Translations under genes and position numbers: made by a program
In this document: piece after piece, positions 56,717-64,000 of the stretch
Position numbering within the stretch: the stretch's first letter is position 1
Layout: each line of letters starts with the position of its first letter
NCBI RefSeq assembly: GCF_028330965.1
Contig: NZ_JAQMUB010000037.1
Coordinates: 62,001-126,000, forward strand
Length of the DNA: 64,000 bases
Source: Oscillatoria sp. CS-180
GTDB lineage: Bacteria > Cyanobacteriota > Cyanobacteriia > Phormidesmidales > Phormidesmidaceae
Direction: 5' to 3'
Notes under the pieces: model-generated
The model's input: the letters and a program-made list of their open reading frames with translations, nothing else
Told to the model about the DNA's origin: nothing
The model's database searches: none

Positions 56717-58243
56717 TCACTCATGAGGCGATAGCAGCACCGTTGCGATTTTGTCTGCTGGGGCACTTTTTCGTTCTGGGACAGATACAGGGGTGAGCGC
56801 CACTAAATTAGATGCGGTCGGTTCACTCCAACGAACTAGCCAATTCGGCTGCAATCCTAGAAACAAGATGAGTGTCGCGAGGACCAAAGCTGGAAATCGC
56901 TCGATGAAATCAACCTTAGGGAAGTAGGCGATCTCATTGTCAAGCTTGCCAAAACAGGTACGGTTTAGGAGAATCACGAAATAGACCGCAGTTAGTCCAG
57001 TACCGGTAACGCATAGGAGCGTTTGAAGTGGATAAACAGCATAGGTTCCCTGAAAGACGAGAAACTCGGTCACAAAGCCTACCAGTCCAGGAATTCCGGC
57101 ACTAGCCATGCCGCCTAAAACTAACAACGCGCTAGTCATCGGCAATCCTCGAACCGGATTCATGAGTCCATTCAGAACATCTAGTTCGCGGGTCCCCACC
57201 TTGGCTTCAACAACGCCGACCAAGTGAAATAAGATAGCCAGAATGATGCCGTGAGACACCATCTGACTGACGGCTCCAGTTAAGGCTAGGTCGGTCATGG
57301 CTGCCCCTCCCAACAAGACGTAGCCCATATGCCCAATCGAGCTGTAGGCCACCATGCGCTTAATATCCTTTTGGGCGATCGCTGTGATGGCGCCATACAA
57401 AACGCTGATAGCGGCCCACACTGCCAAGTAAGGTGCTAACACAGACCAAGCGTCAGGAAACATGCCTAAACCGAAGCGGAACAAACCATAGGTGCCTAAC
57501 TTTGCCAGTACCCCCCCTAGCATCATGGCAACCGGGGTGTATGCAGCGACGTAGGTATCCGGTAACCAAGTGTGGAAGGGAACTAGAGGAATTTTGATGC
57601 CGAAGGCAACTAGCATGACACCCAGCAAAATAAGCTGCCCTGTCAAAGGTAAGGTTTGCCCCATTGCTGCCACATAGGCAAAATCGCTGTGTTCGGTCAG
57701 CCAGACCGTTGCTAAGAAACTCGCTAGCATCAACGCCCCGGAGACCGCTGTATAGAGCAAAAACTTGGTTGCGGCATAGTTGCGTTTTTGTCCACCCCAA
57801 ATAGCGACCAAGAGATAGAGAGGAACTAGCTCAATCTCATAAAGCAAAAAGAACAGCAGCAGGTTTTGAGCCAAGAAAGCACCTGCCACACCACCACTAA
57901 CCAGTAGCATGAGCGCATAGAACAACTTAGGACGCTCAATATCAGGACGACTGCTCCACAAAGCAACCCAAGTAATTAAGCTGTTCAGAGCCACCATCAG
58001 CAGAGAGAGACCGTCTAGACCCAGACTGTAGTTCAGCCCGAGTATCGGAATCCAAGCGAAAAACTCACTAAATTGAACGCTCGAATTACTCAAATCGAAT
58101 TGAGTGAACAGCCAGATAGTCCAAAGTAGGGTGGTACCTGATGCAGCTAGAGAAAGCGATCGCGCTTGCTTTGCTGTAACTTGAGGCAAAAACGCGATTG
58201 GTATGGCACTAAGGATGGGGAGCCAGATGAGAACACTCAGCAT
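56717..58243 (-). CDS. ndhD3: NDH-1 subunit NdhD3
   Basis: 508 residues, about 14 membrane helices, the antiporter-like proton channel subunit of the CO2-uptake NDH-1 complex. Features include NYSLGLDGLSLLMVALNSLITWVALWS, the FLLYEIELVPLYLLVAIWGG helix with the key Glu, VPFHTWLPDTYVAAYTPVAMML, and KRMVAYSSIGHMGYVLLG with the channel Lys. It lies 67 bases after ndhF3 in the operon. ATG at 58243. Confidence 0.94.
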   Translation of the reverse strand: MLSVLIWLPILSAIPIAFLPQVTAKQARSLSLAASGTTLLWTIWLFTQFDLSNSSVQFSEFFAWIPILGLNYSLGLDGLSLLMVALNSLITWVALWSSRPDIERPKLFYALMLLVSGGVAGAFLAQNLLLFFLLYEIELVPLYLLVAIWGGQKRNYAATKFLLYTAVSGALMLASFLATVWLTEHSDFAYVAAMGQTLPLTGQLILLGVMLVAFGIKIPLVPFHTWLPDTYVAAYTPVAMMLGGVLAKLGTYGLFRFGLGMFPDAWSVLAPYLAVWAAISVLYGAITAIAQKDIKRMVAYSSIGHMGYVLLGGAAMTDLALTGAVSQMVSHGIILAILFHLVGVVEAKVGTRELDVLNGLMNPVRGLPMTSALLVLGGMASAGIPGLVGFVTEFLVFQGTYAVYPLQTLLCVTGTGLTAVYFVILLNRTCFGKLDNEIAYFPKVDFIERFPALVLATLILFLGLQPNWLVRWSEPTASNLVALTPVSVPERKSAPADKIATVLLSPHE

Positions 58244-58310
58244 GGTTTTAGGTTGGTTTAGATAGAGGGGCAGCGGTAGAAAGACGGTATGAAGCCAGAC
58301 AGCTTGTCAG

Positions 58311-60176
58311 CTAGAAACCCGAAAGAGCAGCAGTAACGACTCTAGGAATGTACTGCCAACTCATAATGATGCTGATGACCGCTACACAGAAAGAAATGGT
58401 CAGCACATAGAACTGCAGGCGTCCAGTGTTGTTGTATTTCAGCGCTTCACCGCTAAAGATTGAAGCCATGCCAACGAAATTGACTAAGCCATCAACCAAG
58501 TATCGGTCCAGCCAGTCTGTAAGCCGAGAAAGCAAGTCAACCCCCAGAACGACGCTGGAGCGATAGAGACGAGGTGTGTAGAAATCGAAGGCCAGCAGGC
58601 TTTGGATACTTTCAGGAACAAGCTTGCCAGGAACAGAGATTTGGCGACCAATGTAGAGGACTGCACCAACACCAAAACCTAGGATACTCGCCCAAATTAA
58701 CGCTAAGGCCATATCTTTATTGAGGTCGCTCCAGACAGGCAAGAGTCCCAACGCCTTGAGAATCAAAGGCAAATGCAGCGTAAAGCCTGCCGTAATCATC
58801 ATCGGCATGACAAGCAGCCAGAGCGGTTCTGGAGCACGGATAGTCATCTGATCAGCTTCACCAGCAAAGATGAGGCCGAATGCACGAGCCAAGCTGAATG
58901 CAACAATCCAATTCACGGCTAGGGTGATCGCCACTAAAGCAACTTGGTGATTAACCCACAATCCTGTCACCAGCTTCAACATGGCCCAAAAGCCGCCCAG
59001 CGGAGGCATCGCAATTAGTCCAAAAATGCCAATCAGAAACGCTGATCCGGTGACAGGTCGTCGCTGCCACAAACCACCCATCTGCGTTACGTCTTGGGTA
59101 ATGACATTGAGAATAATGGAACCGACCCCCATGACGAGAAGCGCCATCGCCATCGCATAGGTCAACACCAAGAGCAATGCCGCTTCGGGCTGTTGAGCAC
59201 CGACAGCAATAAAAATCAGTCCCATGTAAGCGCTGGAAAGATAGGACAGGATACGCTTTGAGTCTATTTGGGCAACTGAAATGAGAGCGCCTCCCAAAGC
59301 TGTGATGGTACCCACTACCTGCATGGCGGTCAGCACTGTTGGTGATAGCGCCAATACTGGCTGCAACTTAACAAGCACCCAAGCTCCCGTTGCGACAATA
59401 ACAGCGTTTCGCAGAATGGTGCTGGGAATGGGGCCCTCCATGGCCTCATCCAACCAAAGATGGAGAGGAAACTGAGCACACTTACTCATGGGGCCTGCAA
59501 TCAGCCCGATACCAATTAGCGCTATCAGACGCGGTTCAACTTGAGCAGTCTGTGCCCAAGCCGCTAGTTCTCGAAAATCCCAGGTGTGTGCTAGCGGGTA
59601 AATTGCCAAAACTCCCATCAGTAGGACCAGATCGCCTACTCGCTTGGTCAGGAAGGCATCCCGCGCTCCGGTCACAACCAGTGACTGGTTATACCAAAAG
59701 CCCACCAGCAGATAAGTGCCTAGCGTCAGGAGTTCCAACAGGAAATAGGAGAAGAAGAGAGAATTGCAAAGGACGAGGGCGCATAATCCCGCTTCAAAAA
59801 ATGCCATAAAGGCATAAAACCGGCCCCAACCCCAATCCATCTCTAGATAAGCAATGGCATACACCTGAGCCGTCAGATTAAGACCTGTGATCAGAATGCA
59901 AGCACCAACCGTGATGGCTGAAACTTCGATGGGAATATTCAAGTTCAAATCGGCCACTTGCAGCCAAGGAACGAAGAAAAATTGCTCTGAAGACTTTCCC
60001 CATAAGGCTTGAAAAGCGCCCAAGCTATGGATAAAGGCTAACAGGGTTGTCGCAATGTTGACATAGCCTGCAGGACGAGGACCTGTTCGGCGGATAAAAG
60101 CGGGTGACCAGGGAATCGTAAGGAGTGCCCCAAGCAGGGGATATAACGGAATCAGCCAACTGGTTTCGGTAAGCAT
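58311..60176 (-). CDS. ndhF3: NDH-1 subunit NdhF3
   Basis: 621 residues, about 16 membrane helices, the distal proton channel subunit and first gene of the NDH-1MS operon. Blocks: AYLEMDWGWGRFYAFMAFFEAGLCALVL, ELLTLGTYLLVGFWYN, FPLHLWLDEAMEGPIPSTIL and DSKRILSYLSSAYMGLIF. The C-terminal third, with the lateral helix region, is shorter than in respiratory NdhF1, as usual for NdhF3. ATG at 60176. Expected to be induced by low inorganic carbon under the LysR regulator NdhR/CcmR. Confidence 0.94.
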   Translation of the reverse strand: MLTETSWLIPLYPLLGALLTIPWSPAFIRRTGPRPAGYVNIATTLLAFIHSLGAFQALWGKSSEQFFFVPWLQVADLNLNIPIEVSAITVGACILITGLNLTAQVYAIAYLEMDWGWGRFYAFMAFFEAGLCALVLCNSLFFSYFLLELLTLGTYLLVGFWYNQSLVVTGARDAFLTKRVGDLVLLMGVLAIYPLAHTWDFRELAAWAQTAQVEPRLIALIGIGLIAGPMSKCAQFPLHLWLDEAMEGPIPSTILRNAVIVATGAWVLVKLQPVLALSPTVLTAMQVVGTITALGGALISVAQIDSKRILSYLSSAYMGLIFIAVGAQQPEAALLLVLTYAMAMALLVMGVGSIILNVITQDVTQMGGLWQRRPVTGSAFLIGIFGLIAMPPLGGFWAMLKLVTGLWVNHQVALVAITLAVNWIVAFSLARAFGLIFAGEADQMTIRAPEPLWLLVMPMMITAGFTLHLPLILKALGLLPVWSDLNKDMALALIWASILGFGVGAVLYIGRQISVPGKLVPESIQSLLAFDFYTPRLYRSSVVLGVDLLSRLTDWLDRYLVDGLVNFVGMASIFSGEALKYNNTGRLQFYVLTISFCVAVISIIMSWQYIPRVVTAALSGF

Positions 60177-60401
60177 GGGTGGATTTGAGCGTTAGCTTTA
60201 GACAGTGCAGATTTTTAGTACCTGACTCAGTCGTAGCTAGCTCCGTCCTCAGTCCCAAGAATTCTGGTCTGGAACGTTAGTTAGGCTCAGGTTGAAGAAA
60301 CGCTTCCCCTAAGTCTAAATCTATGGAACTTAGCTCTCGATTGAATTAAGTCTATGCATAGTTTCAGTCTAATATTTTGCTCTCAACTTCGTCTAGGGGT
60401 G

Positions 60402-60419
60402 AATTGATTGAAGTCAATT
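60402..60419 (-). promoter_or_regulatory. Candidate LysR-type operator upstream of ndhF3
   Basis: AATTGA-N6-TCAATT, an 18-bp inverted repeat containing the T-N11-A pattern bound by LysR regulators. NdhR/CcmR, a LysR protein, controls this operon in other cyanobacteria. The site lies about 226 bases before the ndhF3 start, so it is plausible but not certain. Confidence 0.45.
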
Positions 60420-60514
60420 TGAAATTCGATTGTCATTAATAAATACCGATAATAGGACCCCTCTCCTTGAGGGCTATTTTCCTTATCGTCTTCGGACACA
60501 GTAGGATCCAAGCT

Positions 60515-60586
60515 TATAGCCCTGTGCAACTTGATCAAGTCCATCTCAGTGTCTTAAGGGAGCAGGGAATAGTGCATGCCGCTATC
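60515..60586 (+). repeat. Family B repeat, copy 3 with both ends
   Basis: TATAGCCCTGTGCA at the left and TGCATGCCGCTATC at the right are imperfect inverted ends (TATAGC and TGCA parts match). The middle has CATCTCAGTGTCTTAAGG. 72 bp, ending 11 bases from the ABC ATPase stop. Confidence 0.75.
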
Positions 60587-60596
60587 AGATCAGCCC

Positions 60597-61898
60597 TTAA
60601 ACTTGAACACGGTTTAGAGCGGCTTCTGAACGGGAATCGAAAAGGTGAACTTTGTCGGGAGCGATCGCTAGCCACAATTCCTCGCCAATGCTAAATGGAC
60701 GATCAGGTTCGACTCTAACCTGTAGCAAGTCATCGCCAAACTGAACAGCAAGATAAGTTTCACTGCCTAGTGCTTCTATGCGCCGAACAGTCACCTGCAA
60801 ATTTTTAGGTGCTGGAGAACTTAAAGAAAAATGCTCAGGCCGAATACCTAAAGTAACCGTCTCTCCATCATAGGCAGCTAGCGTTGTTTCCCAGTCACCC
60901 GAAAGTGTTAGGCGAAAGTGATGATGGTGAACCAAAAGAGGCGCACTCACCTGAACCGGTAAAAAATTCATGGGAGGAGAACCAATGAAAGACGCCACAA
61001 AGCGGTTCGCGGGCTGTCGGTAGAGTTCCAAGGGAGTTGCAACCTGTTGAATTTGCCCCTGATTCATAACAGCAATGCGATCGCCCATTGTCATCGCTTC
61101 CACCTGATCATGGGTCACATAAATGGTCGTAATACCTAACTGACGCTGGAGATTGACAATCTGGGCGCGAGTTTCTGTCCTCAGCTTGGCATCCAGGTTA
61201 GAGAGCGGCTCATCCATGAGAAAAACTTGAGGATTGCGAGCGATCGCTCGCCCCAACGCCACCCGCTGTTTCTGTCCGCCCGAAAGTTGACGCGGTAAGC
61301 GATCGAGCAATTCATCGATTTGCAGCATGTGAGCTACGGATCGGACCCGCTGATCAATCAGCTTGTCAGCTGCGGACAGATAGCACAGCTTTTTAGGAAA
61401 ACGACGAGTTGCTCCAGCCAGGAGTGTCTGCCAGCGAGTTCGTTTTAAGAGGGCCTGCTGGAGCTCCTGGTTGGCATCCATCATGACCGACGGACTAGTC
61501 TTACCGTCGGTCCGCCTTGGCAAAACCTGAGAACTGGCCCCCATGCGGCGCAAGCCAAATGACAAATTGTCGTAAACCGTCAGATGCGGATACAGGGCAT
61601 AGCTTTGAAACACCATCGCAATGTCACGCTGCTTGGGCGGCAGTTCATTCACGCGCTGCTCACCGACCCGAATGGTGCCTGCCGTAATCTCTTCCAGCCC
61701 AGAAATGAGTCGCAAGAGTGTACTCTTGCCACACCCAGAGGGTCCTACTAGCACCATAAACTCACCATCTTGTACCGTTAGGCAAATACGCCGTAGAACG
61801 GCGCTGTCTACCTGAGGCGAATTTGCGACATCGACGGGTTGACTGTTCCCCTGCTTGACAAAGGTCTTGTACAAATTTTCTAAAACAACCTGTGCCAC
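60597..61898 (-). CDS. MalK/UgpC-like ABC ATPase with internal insertions
   Basis: 433 residues. Walker A GPSGCGKST (52-60), Q-loop MVFQSYALYPHLTV, signature LSGGQ (205-209), FLMDEPLSNLD and THDQVEAMTMGDR, then a MalK-type C-terminal domain (FVASFIGSPPMNF, LGIRPEHF). Unlike the family, it has about 20 extra residues after residue 16 and about 60 between the Q-loop helix and the signature (about 120-182, basic and Ser/Leu-rich). GTG start. No permease genes are nearby, so it probably serves importers encoded elsewhere. Confidence 0.85.
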   Translation of the reverse strand: MAQVVLENLYKTFVKQGNSQPVDVANSPQVDSAVLRRICLTVQDGEFMVLVGPSGCGKSTLLRLISGLEEITAGTIRVGEQRVNELPPKQRDIAMVFQSYALYPHLTVYDNLSFGLRRMGASSQVLPRRTDGKTSPSVMMDANQELQQALLKRTRWQTLLAGATRRFPKKLCYLSAADKLIDQRVRSVAHMLQIDELLDRLPRQLSGGQKQRVALGRAIARNPQVFLMDEPLSNLDAKLRTETRAQIVNLQRQLGITTIYVTHDQVEAMTMGDRIAVMNQGQIQQVATPLELYRQPANRFVASFIGSPPMNFLPVQVSAPLLVHHHHFRLTLSGDWETTLAAYDGETVTLGIRPEHFSLSSPAPKNLQVTVRRIEALGSETYLAVQFGDDLLQVRVEPDRPFSIGEELWLAIAPDKVHLFDSRSEAALNRVQV

Positions 61899-62117
61899 AG
61901 CCCATTTCCCTTCTAAATGGCAATTTGAGTTTACAGAAAACCTACCTCTGGGATTAATGCCCCTGTCAGGAAGCAGTTGCCTTACGCAATACAGAATTTT
62001 CGCAGTCAGTTAGTCCGCTGCCATTAGATAACGCAGATCGCGCCCCAATCCGGGATTTTTGCAATCAATCAGCGCTCTTCCTTGCCCTCTTCTGTTTTGG
62101 TTCAAACAACCTGACCG

Positions 62118-64000
62118 CTATTCCTCAGAATCATCTCCACTATTTCTGCTAACTGACTCATTATCAACCAACGACGTCAGCATGACGGTTTCAATTTTTT
62201 CGCCCTTGGCAAACTTACCCAGACGATAAGCGGTGGTAGCATCTCGCCCTTGACGAGGAATAGAGGCAACAGGAATTTGAGCACTACGGCTTTGAGTCGT
62301 GATGAAAATGATGTCACCGTTAGCAGGGCTTGGCAATACAGCCGCTAGGTTATCTGTCTTCAGTTTGAATAGAAAGGCTTGAGTACCAATACCACCCCTT
62401 GACCCGAGATGAACAGCAGAAATCGGCAACCGTTTTGCGAAGCCTGCTGCCGATATCATTAATACACAATCGCTATCGTCCTGAATGCGAACACAGCCGA
62501 CGACGCTTTCCTGTTTGCGAAGGCGTAGAGCTTGCGGTCCCTGCGCTGTCCGTCCCATGACCGCAAGATTTTCGTCATCGATCGCAAAGCGAATGAGCCG
62601 TCCTCCTGAGGTTGAAATCGCCAGTTCCTCACCCGCTTTAGCCAATGTCACAAAGGCCAACTCATCTCCCTTCTTGAGCTTCAGAGCCATCAGTCCCCGA
62701 CCAGTAAGATTCTGAAATTCTGACAGCAGCGCTCGTTTGATGCGTCCTTGCCGAGTGAGCATTACCAATTCGTGGGCAAGCACATCTTCAGTCAGCACCA
62801 ATTGAGCGGCGATCGCTTCTGGACTCGACTCAACAGAATTCGGCAGTAGATTGACCAACGGCACCCCTTTAGACTGGCGCTGTGCCTGAGGAATATCCCC
62901 AATCGTGAGCGTGAATGCCTTACCATCCCGCGTCAGCACCAACAGTTCTTGAACCGTGTTGGCCGTTGCGACCTGCAAGGTGGTGTCCTCAACTTCTTGC
63001 AGAACTTCCGTAACGGTGTCTGGTTGTCGAGCCTGTCGTCGCTGATAGGCTCGAACTGATGATCGCCGCACATATCCCTTATGGGTGAACTCTAGAACAA
63101 CCTCCTCTTCCTGATGCTCAGCTAGGATCTCGGCCAGCTGTTCCGTTTCTTCTCGCCGCTCTGCCTCAGTTTGAATCCGAGTCCGGCGCTCGTCGCCAAA
63201 CTTTCTCTTGAGTGATCGCAGTTCCTTTTTCAGGGCTTTGAGGAGTTCACGGCGATCGCCCAATAGTCCCTGCAGCTCATCGCGACGAGCCATTAGTTCT
63301 TGGTATTCATCCTGTAGATTTTGTCTCTCCAGCCCTGTCAGACGTCGTAGCGGCATTGCCAGAATCGCATCAGCCTGCCGTTCACTGAGGTCAAAGGCAT
63401 CCCGCAGAGACACTTTCGCGGTGGTGCCATCCGGTGCATTCCGCAAAATATCAATGAGCTGATCCAGGTTATCCAGCGCTCGAATTAGCCCTTCGACGAC
63501 GTGAAGCCGCGCCTCAGTTTTCTCCAGCTCATACTGATATTGACGAGTCAGCGTCGTTTCCCGAAAATCGAGAAAGGCTTGCAGCATCTCTCGCAGGGAC
63601 AGCTGCCGGGGTTGCCCATTGTTGAGCGCCAGCATGATCGCCCCGAAATTGCTCTGGAGTGGCGTTTGGCGATAGAGCGCATTGAGGACAACTTCAGGCT
63701 GCGACTCTCGCTTCAGCTCAATCACCACCCGCATCCCGTCGCGATCACTCTCATCCCGAATATCAGCAATACCATCAATGCGGTTGTTATTCACCAAGTC
63801 GGCGATTTTCTCAATCCACCCGGCCTTGTTGACTTGGTAAGGCAGCTCAGTAACCACGATCGCCGTGCGTCGCTGTCGTCCTTTTCCAGGGCGGACCTCC
63901 TCTAGCTGAGTGATGCCCCGCATGGGAATACTGCCCCGCCCAGTGCGGTAGGCATCATGGATACCTTTAGTGTCAATGATCTCTCCGCCCGTTGGAAAAT
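62118..64000 (-). CDS. DNA gyrase/topoisomerase IV subunit A (5' partial)
   Basis: The frame runs off the right edge (the codons before 63923 continue [13 protein letters not shown]), so only the last 627 or so residues are present. Seen: the [14 protein letters not shown] part of the breakage-rejoining domain, the coiled-coil with [14 protein letters not shown], then six-bladed C-terminal repeats. The GyrA box, normally QRRGGKG, reads QRQSKG here, so wrapping activity may be reduced and a ParC-like role is possible. The C-terminus is acidic (SGDDSEE). The active-site Tyr lies outside the window. Confidence 0.88.
   Translation of the reverse strand, partial: FPTGGEIIDTKGIHDAYRTGRGSIPMRGITQLEEVRPGKGRQRRTAIVVTELPYQVNKAGWIEKIADLVNNNRIDGIADIRDESDRDGMRVVIELKRESQPEVVLNALYRQTPLQSNFGAIMLALNNGQPRQLSLREMLQAFLDFRETTLTRQYQYELEKTEARLHVVEGLIRALDNLDQLIDILRNAPDGTTAKVSLRDAFDLSERQADAILAMPLRRLTGLERQNLQDEYQELMARRDELQGLLGDRRELLKALKKELRSLKRKFGDERRTRIQTEAERREETEQLAEILAEHQEEEVVLEFTHKGYVRRSSVRAYQRRQARQPDTVTEVLQEVEDTTLQVATANTVQELLVLTRDGKAFTLTIGDIPQAQRQSKGVPLVNLLPNSVESSPEAIAAQLVLTEDVLAHELVMLTRQGRIKRALLSEFQNLTGRGLMALKLKKGDELAFVTLAKAGEELAISTSGGRLIRFAIDDENLAVMGRTAQGPQALRLRKQESVVGCVRIQDDSDCVLMISAAGFAKRLPISAVHLGSRGGIGTQAFLFKLKTDNLAAVLPSPANGDIIFITTQSRSAQIPVASIPRQGRDATTAYRLGKFAKGEKIETVMLTSLVDNESVSRNSGDDSEE

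Larger units (their letters stand above)
60177..60596. other. Promoter region of the NDH-1MS operon
   Basis: 420 bases holding the inverted repeat at 60402-60419, a palindrome CTATGCATAG at 60352-60361, and a family B repeat at 60515-60586 next to the stop of the upstream ABC gene. No coding frame accepted. Confidence 0.5.

Overview
The window is cyanobacterial chromosome. The signs are the very frequent GCGATCGC (HIP1) octamers, an NDH-1MS CO2-uptake operon (ndhF3-ndhD3-cupA-cupS), a urea ABC transporter behind an NtcA-type promoter, a probable cyanobacterial DGDG synthase, glucosylglycerol-type transporter genes and a GroEL with a CIRCE element. Glucosylglycerol-type uptake hints at a moderately salt-tolerant strain, but the genus cannot be fixed from sequence alone. 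No prophage, insertion sequence or CRISPR array was seen. Gene content looks like core and shell chromosome.

Layout. 1-10 kb: the end of a CDF cation transporter, groEL, an EGY-type M50 protease, a DUF429 protein, a GST-like protein, dapB, a metallophosphatase and a FutA-type iron-binding protein. 10.7-19.7 kb: a nitrogen block of a PHP phosphoesterase, ureF, ureG and urtABCDE, with a textbook NtcA box before urtA and a UrtD carrying a C-terminal TerB-like domain. 19.7-28.7 kb: a membrane glycosyltransferase, a pseudouridine synthase, a RodZ-like protein, then a three-gene minus-strand operon (binding-protein/VWA lipoprotein, membrane coiled-coil protein, second binding protein) of unknown job, and a CDF transporter. 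29-36 kb: a lipid-A-disaccharide-synthase-like protein with an overlapping MsbA-type exporter, a CAP protein with five 41-residue repeats, a YaiI protein, a DUF120-like protein and an aldo/keto reductase. 36.5-40 kb: a 55-residue membrane peptide and ggtC-ggtD-ggtA. 40-46.8 kb: a PIN toxin-antitoxin pair, class II ribonucleotide reductase with a 369-residue intein, a MerR-like protein, a SemiSWEET and a NYN protein. 46.9-54.3 kb: tRNA-Tyr and tRNA-Thr, recO, an MFS transporter, a probable dgdA, a DUF2231 protein and a CPA2 antiporter with a Usp-like tail. 54.4-64 kb (minus strand): cupS, a new 48-residue ORF, cupA, ndhD3, ndhF3, a MalK-type ATPase with a large insertion, and the 3' part of a gyrA/parC gene.

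Between genes lie two families of short repeats with TATAGC-type inverted ends (family A, eight recognised copies; family B, three). They resemble non-autonomous MITEs or mobile RNA hairpins and account for much of the non-coding DNA. Best leads for something undescribed: the VWA/binding-protein operon, the small ORF inside the NDH-1MS operon, the two repeat families, the DUF120-like protein and the UrtD-TerB fusion.
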